Source: Candidatus Poseidoniaceae archaeon
GTDB taxonomy: Archaea > Thermoplasmatota > Poseidoniia > Poseidoniales > Poseidoniaceae
Assembly (NCBI GenBank): GCA_028353405.1
Contig: JAOMOG010000010.1
Span: 1-49,632, forward strand
Direction: 5' to 3'
Length of the DNA: 49,632 nucleotides
How positions within the stretch are numbered: the first letter of the stretch is position 1; every line of letters begins with the position of its first letter. The translations under genes were made by a program, and so were the position numbers. Of the stretch, positions 8,165-15,481 are shown in pieces. The notes beneath the pieces were generated by a model. It had not been told where the DNA came from. It did no database searches and was given only the letters and a program-made list of their open reading frames with translations.

Positions 8165-9988
8165 TTAAGAAGAAGGTTGGTCTGGTTCAGCTGCCTTTTT
8201 GATTGCCTTTCCTATCTTGGAAGAAGCTAGTCTTGTAATCTTCTCATGCAATAGCTTGTGAGACATAACTGAGGTTGTGAGTGCTAATGGACCTAAAGCA
8301 TCGTCAACATCGTCTTGCTTCCAAGTTCTGCCACCCTTCTTTAACATTTGAATACGCAGAATCGTTTCGCATAAACTAACTTGATAGTGTAATTTAGCAG
8401 CCTCGACTACTACTGCTTTGGCACCAGGTTTGTTCCCTCCTTTATCAGCAAGAATTGTATTGACAAGTTGAGTAAATCCTCTGAATTCTTCGTTGATTAG
8501 CAACCGGTTGTGAATGCGGATATACTGAGCCGCCCTGTCATCAAGTGCGGGATGATCATCAGGAGAAACCCATTCCACCTTGGGAATGAAATCTTGACCT
8601 TTGGTTTCTTTCCCCTCCCTTCCTTTTGGTTTGATGAAATCAGAATATTGATTTCCAGTTTTGCCATTTGAATTAGATTCTGAATCATCTTCACCTGGTC
8701 TTGTATCATCTAAATCTCCTGAACCCGGCATTCCTCCCAAATCAGTGGGTTCGCTAACTTCGATTTCAGCATCAGCTTCAACGGCATATTTTGGAATTTC
8801 AAAATCTTTCATCCAATCACGGAGAATCTTTTCGGCATCTTTACTCAAATCTTCATCGGTCGCTTTTTCGGAAGCTTCTTCCTCTAACAGCCTTAGTTCT
8901 TCAGGCATCTTCTCAGCAAATTCATCCCCCCACCCATCCCAAGGAATTTTTTGAGCTGAACCTAAGGTGACAAATGAACGAGATGGATCAGCTGTAACTT
9001 TCTGATTTGTTGGCTCTACGTAGATTACAACCCTCTTAACTAACTGGATAATTCCAAAACGATGCAATCGCGTCATATTCTGAGTCGTGTTCTCCTCGTA
9101 ATCGTATAATTCACCTTGAAAAATAGAGGCTGAATGAGAAACACTCGGGAATTCAGGTCTAGGATTTTTCAATCCTTCTAGAACCCACCAATGCACTTTA
9201 GCTCCTTTAATTGGCAAAACGCCACTGTGGGTGGAATATTTTTCATTGTAATATCTCATTCCCTTAATCATTCGAATTTGGTATTTGGGTGTACCATCCT
9301 CATTTTTGTGAACATTACAAGAAACTGCTAACTCTACGTTTTCAGGCACTGATAAATAGCGACTGTTTAGATAGCGGGCTAACCAATTTGGACCATATAC
9401 AGCATCTTTTGGAAGGTATGTGTCTTGTTCGGGCTGATCTCCTAGTAGCGTTACTTGAGTACCATGATTAGTAACGGCACAACGCTTAAATTCAGGTTTC
9501 AAACTAGAATTAATTTCGATATAGGGTGACAAATCGCCATCTTCTAATTCATGTTGAAGTAATCCGTATTGTTCGTTCAGAGGATGCTTCATCAGAATTC
9601 CAAGATATCCTTGCCCTTCTTTCCAAACCTTGTATACCATTCCATCAGGGCTATGCATTAATCCTGATACTTTGGCACCAATACCAAAGTTCTCAGTTAG
9701 ACCTTGTTGCTTACCGCTTGAGAACATATGATTCATCAATTTTCTTAACTCTTCACCATCCATACCGACTCCATTATCGATAATTGATAGCTTTCGAATT
9801 CCCTTCTCTTTCATGTATTGGCGGTCATATGTCCAAACAATTTGCCCATCCTTTCCTGACTGCTCAATCGCTTCAATTGAGTTCTGAGTTAGTTCTCTAA
9901 TATATTGTAGAGGTGCGCATTGATTACCAAGGATTTCAACAGAGGAGGTTGTACTCCTAGTTTTCATTTCTTCTAGCTCAATTACCAT
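8165..9988 (-). CDS. GHKL-family ATPase (Hsp90/MutL/MORC-like), candidate defence protein
   Basis: This 607-residue protein has an N-terminal Bergerat-fold ATPase. Visible motifs are RELTQNSIEAI (31-41, with Glu32 and the Mg-binding Asn36), DNGVGM (71-76) and FGIGAKVSG (101-109). Residues ~150-350 are probably a transducer-like segment. An acidic low-complexity linker spans ~400-450. The C-terminal ~150 residues (from VEWVSPDDHPALDDRAAQYI) form a separate domain I cannot name. It lacks the top6B, gyrB and mutL signatures outside the ATPase. Related MutL/MORC-like GHKL proteins are known to occur near nucleases in restriction-like loci. An in-frame ATG at 9967 is an alternative start. Confidence 0.8.
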   Translation of the reverse strand: MVIELEEMKTRSTTSSVEILGNQCAPLQYIRELTQNSIEAIEQSGKDGQIVWTYDRQYMKEKGIRKLSIIDNGVGMDGEELRKLMNHMFSSGKQQGLTENFGIGAKVSGLMHSPDGMVYKVWKEGQGYLGILMKHPLNEQYGLLQHELEDGDLSPYIEINSSLKPEFKRCAVTNHGTQVTLLGDQPEQDTYLPKDAVYGPNWLARYLNSRYLSVPENVELAVSCNVHKNEDGTPKYQIRMIKGMRYYNEKYSTHSGVLPIKGAKVHWWVLEGLKNPRPEFPSVSHSASIFQGELYDYEENTTQNMTRLHRFGIIQLVKRVVIYVEPTNQKVTADPSRSFVTLGSAQKIPWDGWGDEFAEKMPEELRLLEEEASEKATDEDLSKDAEKILRDWMKDFEIPKYAVEADAEIEVSEPTDLGGMPGSGDLDDTRPGEDDSESNSNGKTGNQYSDFIKPKGREGKETKGQDFIPKVEWVSPDDHPALDDRAAQYIRIHNRLLINEEFRGFTQLVNTILADKGGNKPGAKAVVVEAAKLHYQVSLCETILRIQMLKKGGRTWKQDDVDDALGPLALTTSVMSHKLLHEKITRLASSKIGKAIKKAAEPDQPSS

Positions 9989-10052
9989 GCGAACGCTTTG
10001 GCGTATAAGCTGCGAGCTTTGAACATATCCCGATGGTTATGCAAATTAATCA

Positions 10053-10077
10053 AGGGGTAATTCTAGTGAATACCCCT
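10053..10077. promoter_or_regulatory. Palindrome upstream of the GHKL ATPase gene
   Basis: AGGGGTA (10053-10059) and TACCCCT (10071-10077) are perfect 7-bp inverted arms with an 11-nt spacer, 64 nt upstream of the GHKL ATG. TCAAGGGGTA (10050-10059) is also the reverse complement of TACCCCTTGA at 8084-8093, beyond the other end of the gene. A copy of TTGAAATAGGT lies at 10092-10102, with its reverse complement at 8122-8132. A DNA-binding protein site is the simplest reading. Confidence 0.45.
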
Positions 10078-10189
10078 GAGAAGTGAATCAGTTGAAATAG
10101 GTCAAGGACACACCGTGAGGAGTGTCATTAATCATTCAAAATAACAATAACCACTCATCTCCAGTGATAACATACCCGGAGTGAAGTGA

Positions 10190-10549
10190 ATGCCGAAAAT
10201 AAATTTTAATGAAAAATTATCTAAATTTTCAGACCATTGGTCGCCAAAAGTCATTGCAGAGATGAATGATTATCAATTTAAATTAGCAAAGATTCATGGA
10301 GAATTTGTTTGGCATAATCATCCGGATACGGATGAAGTTTTCATAGTTATTAGCGGTCAAATGAAGATTGAATTAGAAGATGAAATGATTGAATTATCTG
10401 CAGGGGAAATGTATGTTGTTGCTAAAGGAGTAATGCATAGACCTAGTGCTGAAAATGAGTGTCAAGTGATGCTGGTCGAGCCACGTGGAGTGGTCAATAC
10501 AGGCGATGTGCAAAGCGAATTAACCGCTTCTAATGATGTTTGGATTTAA
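10190..10549 (+). CDS. Cupin-domain protein
   Basis: This 119-residue protein is a single small beta-barrel cupin. Motif 1 reads HNHPDTDEVFIVISG, with two His and one Glu as metal ligands. Motif 2 reads LSAGEMYVVAKGVMHRP, with the third His. It resembles stand-alone cupins annotated as mannose-6-phosphate isomerase-like, but such proteins vary widely in substrate, so no reaction is assigned. GGAG lies about 8 nt before the ATG. It converges on the GST gene, with only 2 nt between the stop codons. Confidence 0.85.
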   Translation: MPKINFNEKLSKFSDHWSPKVIAEMNDYQFKLAKIHGEFVWHNHPDTDEVFIVISGQMKIELEDEMIELSAGEMYVVAKGVMHRPSAENECQVMLVEPRGVVNTGDVQSELTASNDVWI

Positions 10550-10551
10550 CT

Positions 10552-11262
10552 TCAAATCAAGTCAGCAAACGCATTAGGCTGGTAAGTCCATCGCAGCGAA
10601 CCTTCGTAAAAATTTGCATAATGTTTGGCAATTCGTGGCTCGTTTGCGACTTTATCATGATACTCTAATAGGCCAGGGTAATCAGCGAGAATAGATTTGT
10701 CAATACCATCAAAATTCCCAGAAAACAATCCAAAAATTCCACAGAAAGCTCGAATATCTGCAATTGACATATCTCTAGTGTTAGCAGCCCATCCTGTTGT
10801 TGATTCTGCGATCTTTGTTTGCAATAATTTGAGATTCTTTGTTCCATCTCCTTCTTCATTGAATACAGCTTGCCTTGCCTTTGTCCTTTCATCAACATCT
10901 TCTATTGAAAATGTACCACTAAGAACTCTTGAGAACGGTTCCATGCCATCAAGAAATTCATCAACTTTAGCAGCTTGAAATGGGTCACTTGGTGTTAATC
11001 CTGCCATTCCTCCAATATATCGCAGGATTGCTGTTGATTCCGCCAGCGTTCCATTCGGAGTTTGTAAAATTGGCACCATCCCCCAAGGCAATTCACCATC
11101 ATTCTTCATTTGAGCGAATTGGTCGCCATTAATTTTATTATCTTCCCACTTCAAATTAGCTAGTGAAAGGGCGACACGAACGCCCTCTGCTCTTCCAGGA
11201 ATTGGAAAATAGTATAATTGGTAAGGAATGAGCAGTGTTGCAATGTGTTTTTTACGCACCAT
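10552..11262 (-). CDS. Glutathione S-transferase-like protein
   Basis: The protein has 236 residues from ATG 11262. A thioredoxin-like N-terminal domain begins LYYFPIPGRAEGVRVAL, has the cis-Pro segment WGMVPILQTPNGTLAESTAILRYI and is followed by a helical C-terminal domain. The Tyr in the YYF-GRAE segment sits where sigma/alpha-type GSTs keep the catalytic Tyr. Canonical GSTs are uncommon in archaea, which generally lack glutathione, so acquisition from bacteria or eukaryotes is likely and the thiol used is unknown. A GTG at 11274 could extend the N-terminus by four residues; ATG is preferred. Confidence 0.8.
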   Translation of the reverse strand: MVRKKHIATLLIPYQLYYFPIPGRAEGVRVALSLANLKWEDNKINGDQFAQMKNDGELPWGMVPILQTPNGTLAESTAILRYIGGMAGLTPSDPFQAAKVDEFLDGMEPFSRVLSGTFSIEDVDERTKARQAVFNEEGDGTKNLKLLQTKIAESTTGWAANTRDMSIADIRAFCGIFGLFSGNFDGIDKSILADYPGLLEYHDKVANEPRIAKHYANFYEGSLRWTYQPNAFADLI

Positions 11263-11343
11263 ATTTGGGCCCACAATGGCGTGCTATTCTATCATTCCGC
11301 ATATTTGCAAAAGAAGATATACCTTCGGTTTATTGTAATATTG

Positions 11344-11580
11344 ATGAAGAATAGTAGCACCTGCCCAAAATGCTCTGGTACCGAAGTGAAAATAAACACA
11401 CTAGGCGGCTATCAAAACATGGCACTCGGTGAAATTTACAGATGTTCAGGATGTGGTTTTTCTGAAATATGGTCTTCAAAATCACACCATGCTCAAGTGA
11501 ATGCACTAGTCATTGGAGGGATATTAATTGGTTTGGGAGTCATAGGGGTCATATTATTCAGAATATATGTCAATATGTGA
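11344..11580 (+). CDS. Small zinc-ribbon membrane protein
   Basis: This 78-residue protein has two CxxC pairs (STCPKCSG and YRCSGCGF), which should bind one zinc ion. A single hydrophobic segment (~52-74, LVIGGILIGLGVIGVILFRI) follows at the C-terminus. The frame is open back to 11218, but that part runs antisense to the GST gene start and has no ATG with support, so I start at ATG 11344. Function is unknown. Such small ribbon-plus-membrane proteins are frequent in this type of genome. Confidence 0.6.
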   Translation: MKNSSTCPKCSGTEVKINTLGGYQNMALGEIYRCSGCGFSEIWSSKSHHAQVNALVIGGILIGLGVIGVILFRIYVNM

Positions 11581-11627
11581 AATAGGTAACAACCAAAACC
11601 GAAAGCCCTCATCGGTAACTGATTGGC

Positions 11628-13163
11628 ATGGTTGAGGGGAACGTCGGCGGGGAAGATAATTTCCGAACTTCCACTTCTTTGCCAGACCCATATGGCCGGG
11701 GCTTCTCTAGAAATGAAGACTCTTTGGTAAGAACAAAAACAACATGGCAATCACAAGATTCAAAAAGATTATTTTATGGTAAAATAGCGAGAAACCCAGT
11801 AATATTATTTGTTAGAACTCTAGTAGGTTTTGGTTTTGCAGCCGCAGCACTGCTAAATGTTTTATTCCCTCACAACGCATCCAGTGCCCCACCAATTGTT
11901 TTAATTTGGACAATACCAATCCTGATAGCAATCTTGCCACAATCACTTGCAATCGAATATTCTTGGCGATCAATGAAAACAAGAAACTCCCTACGAGAAG
12001 GGGGTGGATTCGATGATGAGAAAAAACATCCAATGGAGTCACAACCAGGTATGGATCGGATAGTCGAGGGACTCAAAGATAATCGCCGACATAATATGCT
12101 AGGTGTATTTTTTACAATCACAGCATTCACACTATTGTGTTCTGCTGCGATAATAGAGAAAGGTAGCATCGCTTGGAATTTGTCATTATTAGTGGCGATG
12201 ACCAGCGGTATAGCTCTGGCCTTCCATACACAATTCATTAGCCATATAATGAGTCAACAGGGCGATAGAATCCCCTATTTATCATTTCATGCACCAACAC
12301 ACCACCCTACGCAAATCAATACAATTCTTGGTGATTTAATCATCGCTCATTTAGACCCAGATAGTTTACTTGAATGGAAAAAGTGGAACAAATTATTAGC
12401 CGAATCAATAATTCCTGGTAATGATTTACGCCAATGTTTGGAAAGGCTTCTTTACATATTACATCTGCAACAACAAGAAGAAATCTCACCAGAATTATCG
12501 GTTACAGAGTTGTGCAGATTTTTGAAAAGAGATACTATTCCACACCTTCTCTTGAATGAAGATACAACCTACAATTGGCGCAGTCTTCAAAGATTGATTT
12601 CTCACGCAAGAGCATGGCAACCAAGCGCTTTCCGGTTATTGGATCGATTACAAAACGATCTCCTATCAGGTTCACCTACGATATTGCGGGCAAAGTGGAG
12701 AATGGACGTATCGCTTGACCCTGAATGCGATCAAGGTACTGGAAACCTGTTTATTGTGTTGAATAATCAAACATTCTCTCCGCGCCATGTTCGCGTTGAA
12801 GTATTATGTCCGGGCGGAGAACCAGAACTGAGAACACATCGCTTTGAATTAGCATCTTGCCCTCCACCACGCGCAGCGATTTCACTGACAGATACAAGTG
12901 AAGATGATGGATTGGATTGGATTCCACGTTATTTGGAAAAAGGCGTCGTATTGTGGATTGGCGTAGCATGGACTAACCGATTCAAAGGCCCAGCCAATGT
13001 ACAAGTTATTCTACGCGATGATGATGGAGTAGTTCTCGAATCTATCGTCGTTTCAACACACGTTGGCGTCGGAGAAAGTGGTTTGGTCAAAGAAAGAAAG
13101 AAAAAGCTGGAACTTGCAAGAAAGTGGGGAGATTCAGCCTTGCCACAAATCTCTTTGAATTGA
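11628..13163 (+). CDS. Uncharacterised four-helix membrane protein
   Basis: I do not recognise this 511-residue protein. Four membrane segments are visible (~58-80, 88-108, 157-176 and 183-203), arranged as two pairs separated by a charged loop. A long soluble region (~205-511) follows. It has a helical stretch (~230-340) and then a probable beta-rich part with a segment LFIVLNNQTFSPRHVRVEVLCPGG. The last part is basic. Nothing adjacent is on the same strand within 150 nt. The start is the first ATG; no Shine-Dalgarno is evident. Confidence 0.6.
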   Translation: MVEGNVGGEDNFRTSTSLPDPYGRGFSRNEDSLVRTKTTWQSQDSKRLFYGKIARNPVILFVRTLVGFGFAAAALLNVLFPHNASSAPPIVLIWTIPILIAILPQSLAIEYSWRSMKTRNSLREGGGFDDEKKHPMESQPGMDRIVEGLKDNRRHNMLGVFFTITAFTLLCSAAIIEKGSIAWNLSLLVAMTSGIALAFHTQFISHIMSQQGDRIPYLSFHAPTHHPTQINTILGDLIIAHLDPDSLLEWKKWNKLLAESIIPGNDLRQCLERLLYILHLQQQEEISPELSVTELCRFLKRDTIPHLLLNEDTTYNWRSLQRLISHARAWQPSAFRLLDRLQNDLLSGSPTILRAKWRMDVSLDPECDQGTGNLFIVLNNQTFSPRHVRVEVLCPGGEPELRTHRFELASCPPPRAAISLTDTSEDDGLDWIPRYLEKGVVLWIGVAWTNRFKGPANVQVILRDDDGVVLESIVVSTHVGVGESGLVKERKKKLELARKWGDSALPQISLN

Positions 13164-13239
13164 ATTAAAATTGAAAGAGTACATCCGCAGTAAAGCGAAA
13201 ATGGCTGTCGTTTGATCTATATCTATAAGTTAAAACTGT

Positions 13240-13257
13240 TATTATTTTGCTTTTTTT
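13240..13257 (+). terminator. T-rich tract, possible terminator
   Basis: A T-rich run in the 185-nt gap after the four-helix membrane protein gene reads like an archaeal oligo-T termination signal. It lies about 80 nt past the stop. It could instead be part of the promoter of the next gene, because AT-rich TATA-like sequence precedes it. Confidence 0.3.
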
Positions 13258-13348
13258 AAATCCGTTCAAAGTCTAACAATTTGCAAAGCACTCAAGCGCG
13301 TTACTTATGGCGGGGCTTCACTTCGCCCGACTCAAGGGTTGTAGAGTC

Positions 13349-14980
13349 ATGGAAGCATGGGACATCATCGTATTAGGGGACGGACCTGCAGCACTACGTG
13401 CAGCAGCTGAATCTGCAAAGACTGGAGCATCAACTTTGATGATGACGGCAGACGGCTTAGGAATGAGTGGAAGAAGCGCTGCTGATGGCATTGCAGCACC
13501 ACTTCAAGAAACCAATAACCGCGGGCATAGGGAAGACACAATTCGCTCAGGAGCTTATATGTGTGATCAAGATATTGTCAATTCAACAACATCCGCAGCA
13601 AATCGTCAAATGGATTTGTTAGAACGCTGGGGCGTAAACTTCCGTCGTGACTCTAAAGGGACACCATTGGTCAGCAAAGGAGCAGGACATGGTAAGCCGC
13701 GAAATGCAAGCTGTGGCGATACCACTAGCAGAGAAGTTCAACAAGTTCTGGAAGAGCAATGTATGAGATTCGGAGTAACTCGTCGAGGCGACCAACTACC
13801 ATTGTCACTAGTACATTCCAATCAGAAAATCAATGGATTGATAGCGGTTGATATGATAAACGGCAGACTCCTATCACTTTCAGCAAAAGCAATTATTATC
13901 GCAGATGGTGGCTTTGAAGGAGCATTTAGCAATGGTGTTATTGGTTTAGGATTAGACTTGGCTTTACAGGCAGGCCTTCCACTACGAGATATGGAATTTA
14001 TCACATCAACTCCACTAGCAATTAAAGATACAAATCTAGTAATTCCTATGGGGATTCTTGGCGCAGGAGCAATTCTTCATGAAGCAAGCGGAAGCGAATT
14101 AGATATCGGAGAAGGTGATTTAAATTCACTTTGCTCAGCGGTTGCAGAGGCTTCACAACCAGTTCTAGATGCCAGAAACCTCAACGAGAATGCAGTATGG
14201 TGGGATGCTACAATGCGCATGGTCAAAAGCCGCACAGGCATTGATATGAGCAAACAAACAATCGCTATTGAATGCCGTGCTGACATGACTGTCGGCGGAA
14301 TTGCAGTCAATGAAAATGGACGTGCAGTGGTTGGCAGTTGGTCACGTTGGTTCACCGGCTTATACGCAGCAGGAGATGCAGCTTGTTCAGGACTACATGG
14401 CGCAGGCAGCATCGTTGGAAATAGACTCCTAGATGCCATGTGTCTATCGTCCGCCGCTGGCCAAGATGCTGGTAAATGGATTAAAACCACAGAATTCAGT
14501 GGCAGTTCAGCACTGCAAGAAGCATTTGAACAACACCAAACTTCTCTTTCACAAGTGAATGAACTAAAGGAAGACGAAGAAGTTCTTCGCTCAGGTGTTA
14601 TTTTCAGTAATATCAAAACAGCAGCAACCGATACATTAGGTGCTTCCCGAAATTCATCTTCATTAGATGCTGGATTAAAAAAGATGGATTCGATTAAGAA
14701 TCGCATCGATATGATGCAGATGCATCTTGACCAAACATCATTGATCGCCAATACCAATCTAGTAGAAAATGCCAGAGCAGCTGCATGTGTGCGTTTGATA
14801 ACAGCGGCAATGATATCAGCAAAAGCCCGCCAAGAAAGCAGAGGAGTTCACCAAAGAAGCGATTTCCCAGATTCCAATGATGAATTATTACATCATATCA
14901 CAGTAGATCAAGAGGGCAATGTAGGGCAACTGGCAATCCGCAAGACATCTTCAGGGAATTGGTTATTACCACCGATGTAA
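13349..14980 (+). CDS. FAD-dependent oxidoreductase of the succinate dehydrogenase/fumarate reductase flavoprotein family
   Basis: This 543-residue protein has the SdhA/FrdA fold signatures: an N-terminal dinucleotide-binding motif (IIVLGDGPAALRAA), GGI-VNENGRAVVG, GLYAAGDAACSGLHGAGSIVGNRLLDA, and a helical C-terminal domain. Key residues of true succinate dehydrogenases look replaced. The GRS-HT segment carrying the FAD-linking His reads GRSAADG. The substrate-site QFHPT reads ITSTP. The H-x-MGGI segment reads DMTVGGI. No iron-sulfur or membrane-anchor subunit gene is adjacent. It is therefore probably a family member with another or lost activity. ATG 13349 is preferred over an upstream ATG (13307), because the FAD motif normally lies within the first ten residues. 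Confidence 0.75.
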   Translation: MEAWDIIVLGDGPAALRAAAESAKTGASTLMMTADGLGMSGRSAADGIAAPLQETNNRGHREDTIRSGAYMCDQDIVNSTTSAANRQMDLLERWGVNFRRDSKGTPLVSKGAGHGKPRNASCGDTTSREVQQVLEEQCMRFGVTRRGDQLPLSLVHSNQKINGLIAVDMINGRLLSLSAKAIIIADGGFEGAFSNGVIGLGLDLALQAGLPLRDMEFITSTPLAIKDTNLVIPMGILGAGAILHEASGSELDIGEGDLNSLCSAVAEASQPVLDARNLNENAVWWDATMRMVKSRTGIDMSKQTIAIECRADMTVGGIAVNENGRAVVGSWSRWFTGLYAAGDAACSGLHGAGSIVGNRLLDAMCLSSAAGQDAGKWIKTTEFSGSSALQEAFEQHQTSLSQVNELKEDEEVLRSGVIFSNIKTAATDTLGASRNSSSLDAGLKKMDSIKNRIDMMQMHLDQTSLIANTNLVENARAAACVRLITAAMISAKARQESRGVHQRSDFPDSNDELLHHITVDQEGNVGQLAIRKTSSGNWLLPPM

Positions 14981-15043
14981 ATCATCAAATCGCCTTCATT
15001 GCCGGTGTGAAACTCAAAAGGCTGAACTTCTTAGCCTAAGTTA

Positions 15044-15481
15044 ATGGGGACTGCAACAGTGTTTGAAAAAATCGTTGCTGGCGAAATCCCATGCCATCGT
15101 GTTGCTGAAGGAGAAAACTGGCTAGCATTTTTAGATATATTTCCGCGTTCTCCAGGTCACACGCTAGTTATTCCAAAGCAAGGAATACAACACCTAAGCA
15201 ACCTTTCAACGCGGCAAAGAAACGAATTATTTGATGGAGTTTGCCAGGTAGAAACAATTCTCGGTGCTCATTTTAATACTACAGATTTCACAATATGTAT
15301 TCACGATGGCCCATTAGCAGGTCAAGAAGTGCCTCATGTCCACGTTCACGTAATACCAAGAATAGATGGCGATGGTGGCGGAACATTGCAGTCGATGTGG
15401 CCCAATGCACCTGCATTGGGTGGCCAAGCAGATCACACTGCATTGGCGCAATTGGCATCGCAACTCGGAGGGGAGCAATAA
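15044..15481 (+). CDS. HIT-family hydrolase/transferase
   Basis: This 145-residue protein has the histidine-triad signature HVHVHVIPR, whose central His forms the nucleotidyl intermediate. The N-terminal FEKIVAGEIPCHRV and SPGHTLVIPK segments are typical of HINT/Fhit-like proteins, which hydrolyse nucleotide phosphoramidates or dinucleotides. Its TAA stop shares one base with the next ATG (TAATG at 15479-15483), so the acyltransferase is probably translated by re-initiation. The biological substrate is unknown. Confidence 0.9.
   Translation: MGTATVFEKIVAGEIPCHRVAEGENWLAFLDIFPRSPGHTLVIPKQGIQHLSNLSTRQRNELFDGVCQVETILGAHFNTTDFTICIHDGPLAGQEVPHVHVHVIPRIDGDGGGTLQSMWPNAPALGGQADHTALAQLASQLGGEQ

Noticed and set aside
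6968-9988. HNH gene plus neighbour as a CRISPR-Cas or classical restriction-modification locus
   Set aside because: No CRISPR repeats, RuvC motifs or methyltransferase are near; the neighbour is a GHKL ATPase.
8084-10102. Inverted pairs around the GHKL gene as terminal repeats of an insertion sequence
   Set aside because: The pairs are short (10-11 bp), are not in mirrored order at the two ends, have no target duplication that I can see, and enclose no transposase.
10107-10126. GACAC/GTGTC stem upstream of the cupin gene
   Set aside because: A 5-bp stem with a 10-nt loop is too weak and too likely by chance to list as a feature.
14077-14757. 226-residue minus-strand frame inside the SdhA-like gene
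   Set aside because: It is antisense to a gene with clear motifs, has low-complexity composition and no family features.
15295-15480. N-terminal extension of the acyltransferase frame overlapping the HIT gene
   Set aside because: The extension is an out-of-frame reading of the HIT gene; the TAATG overlap gives a natural start at 15481.
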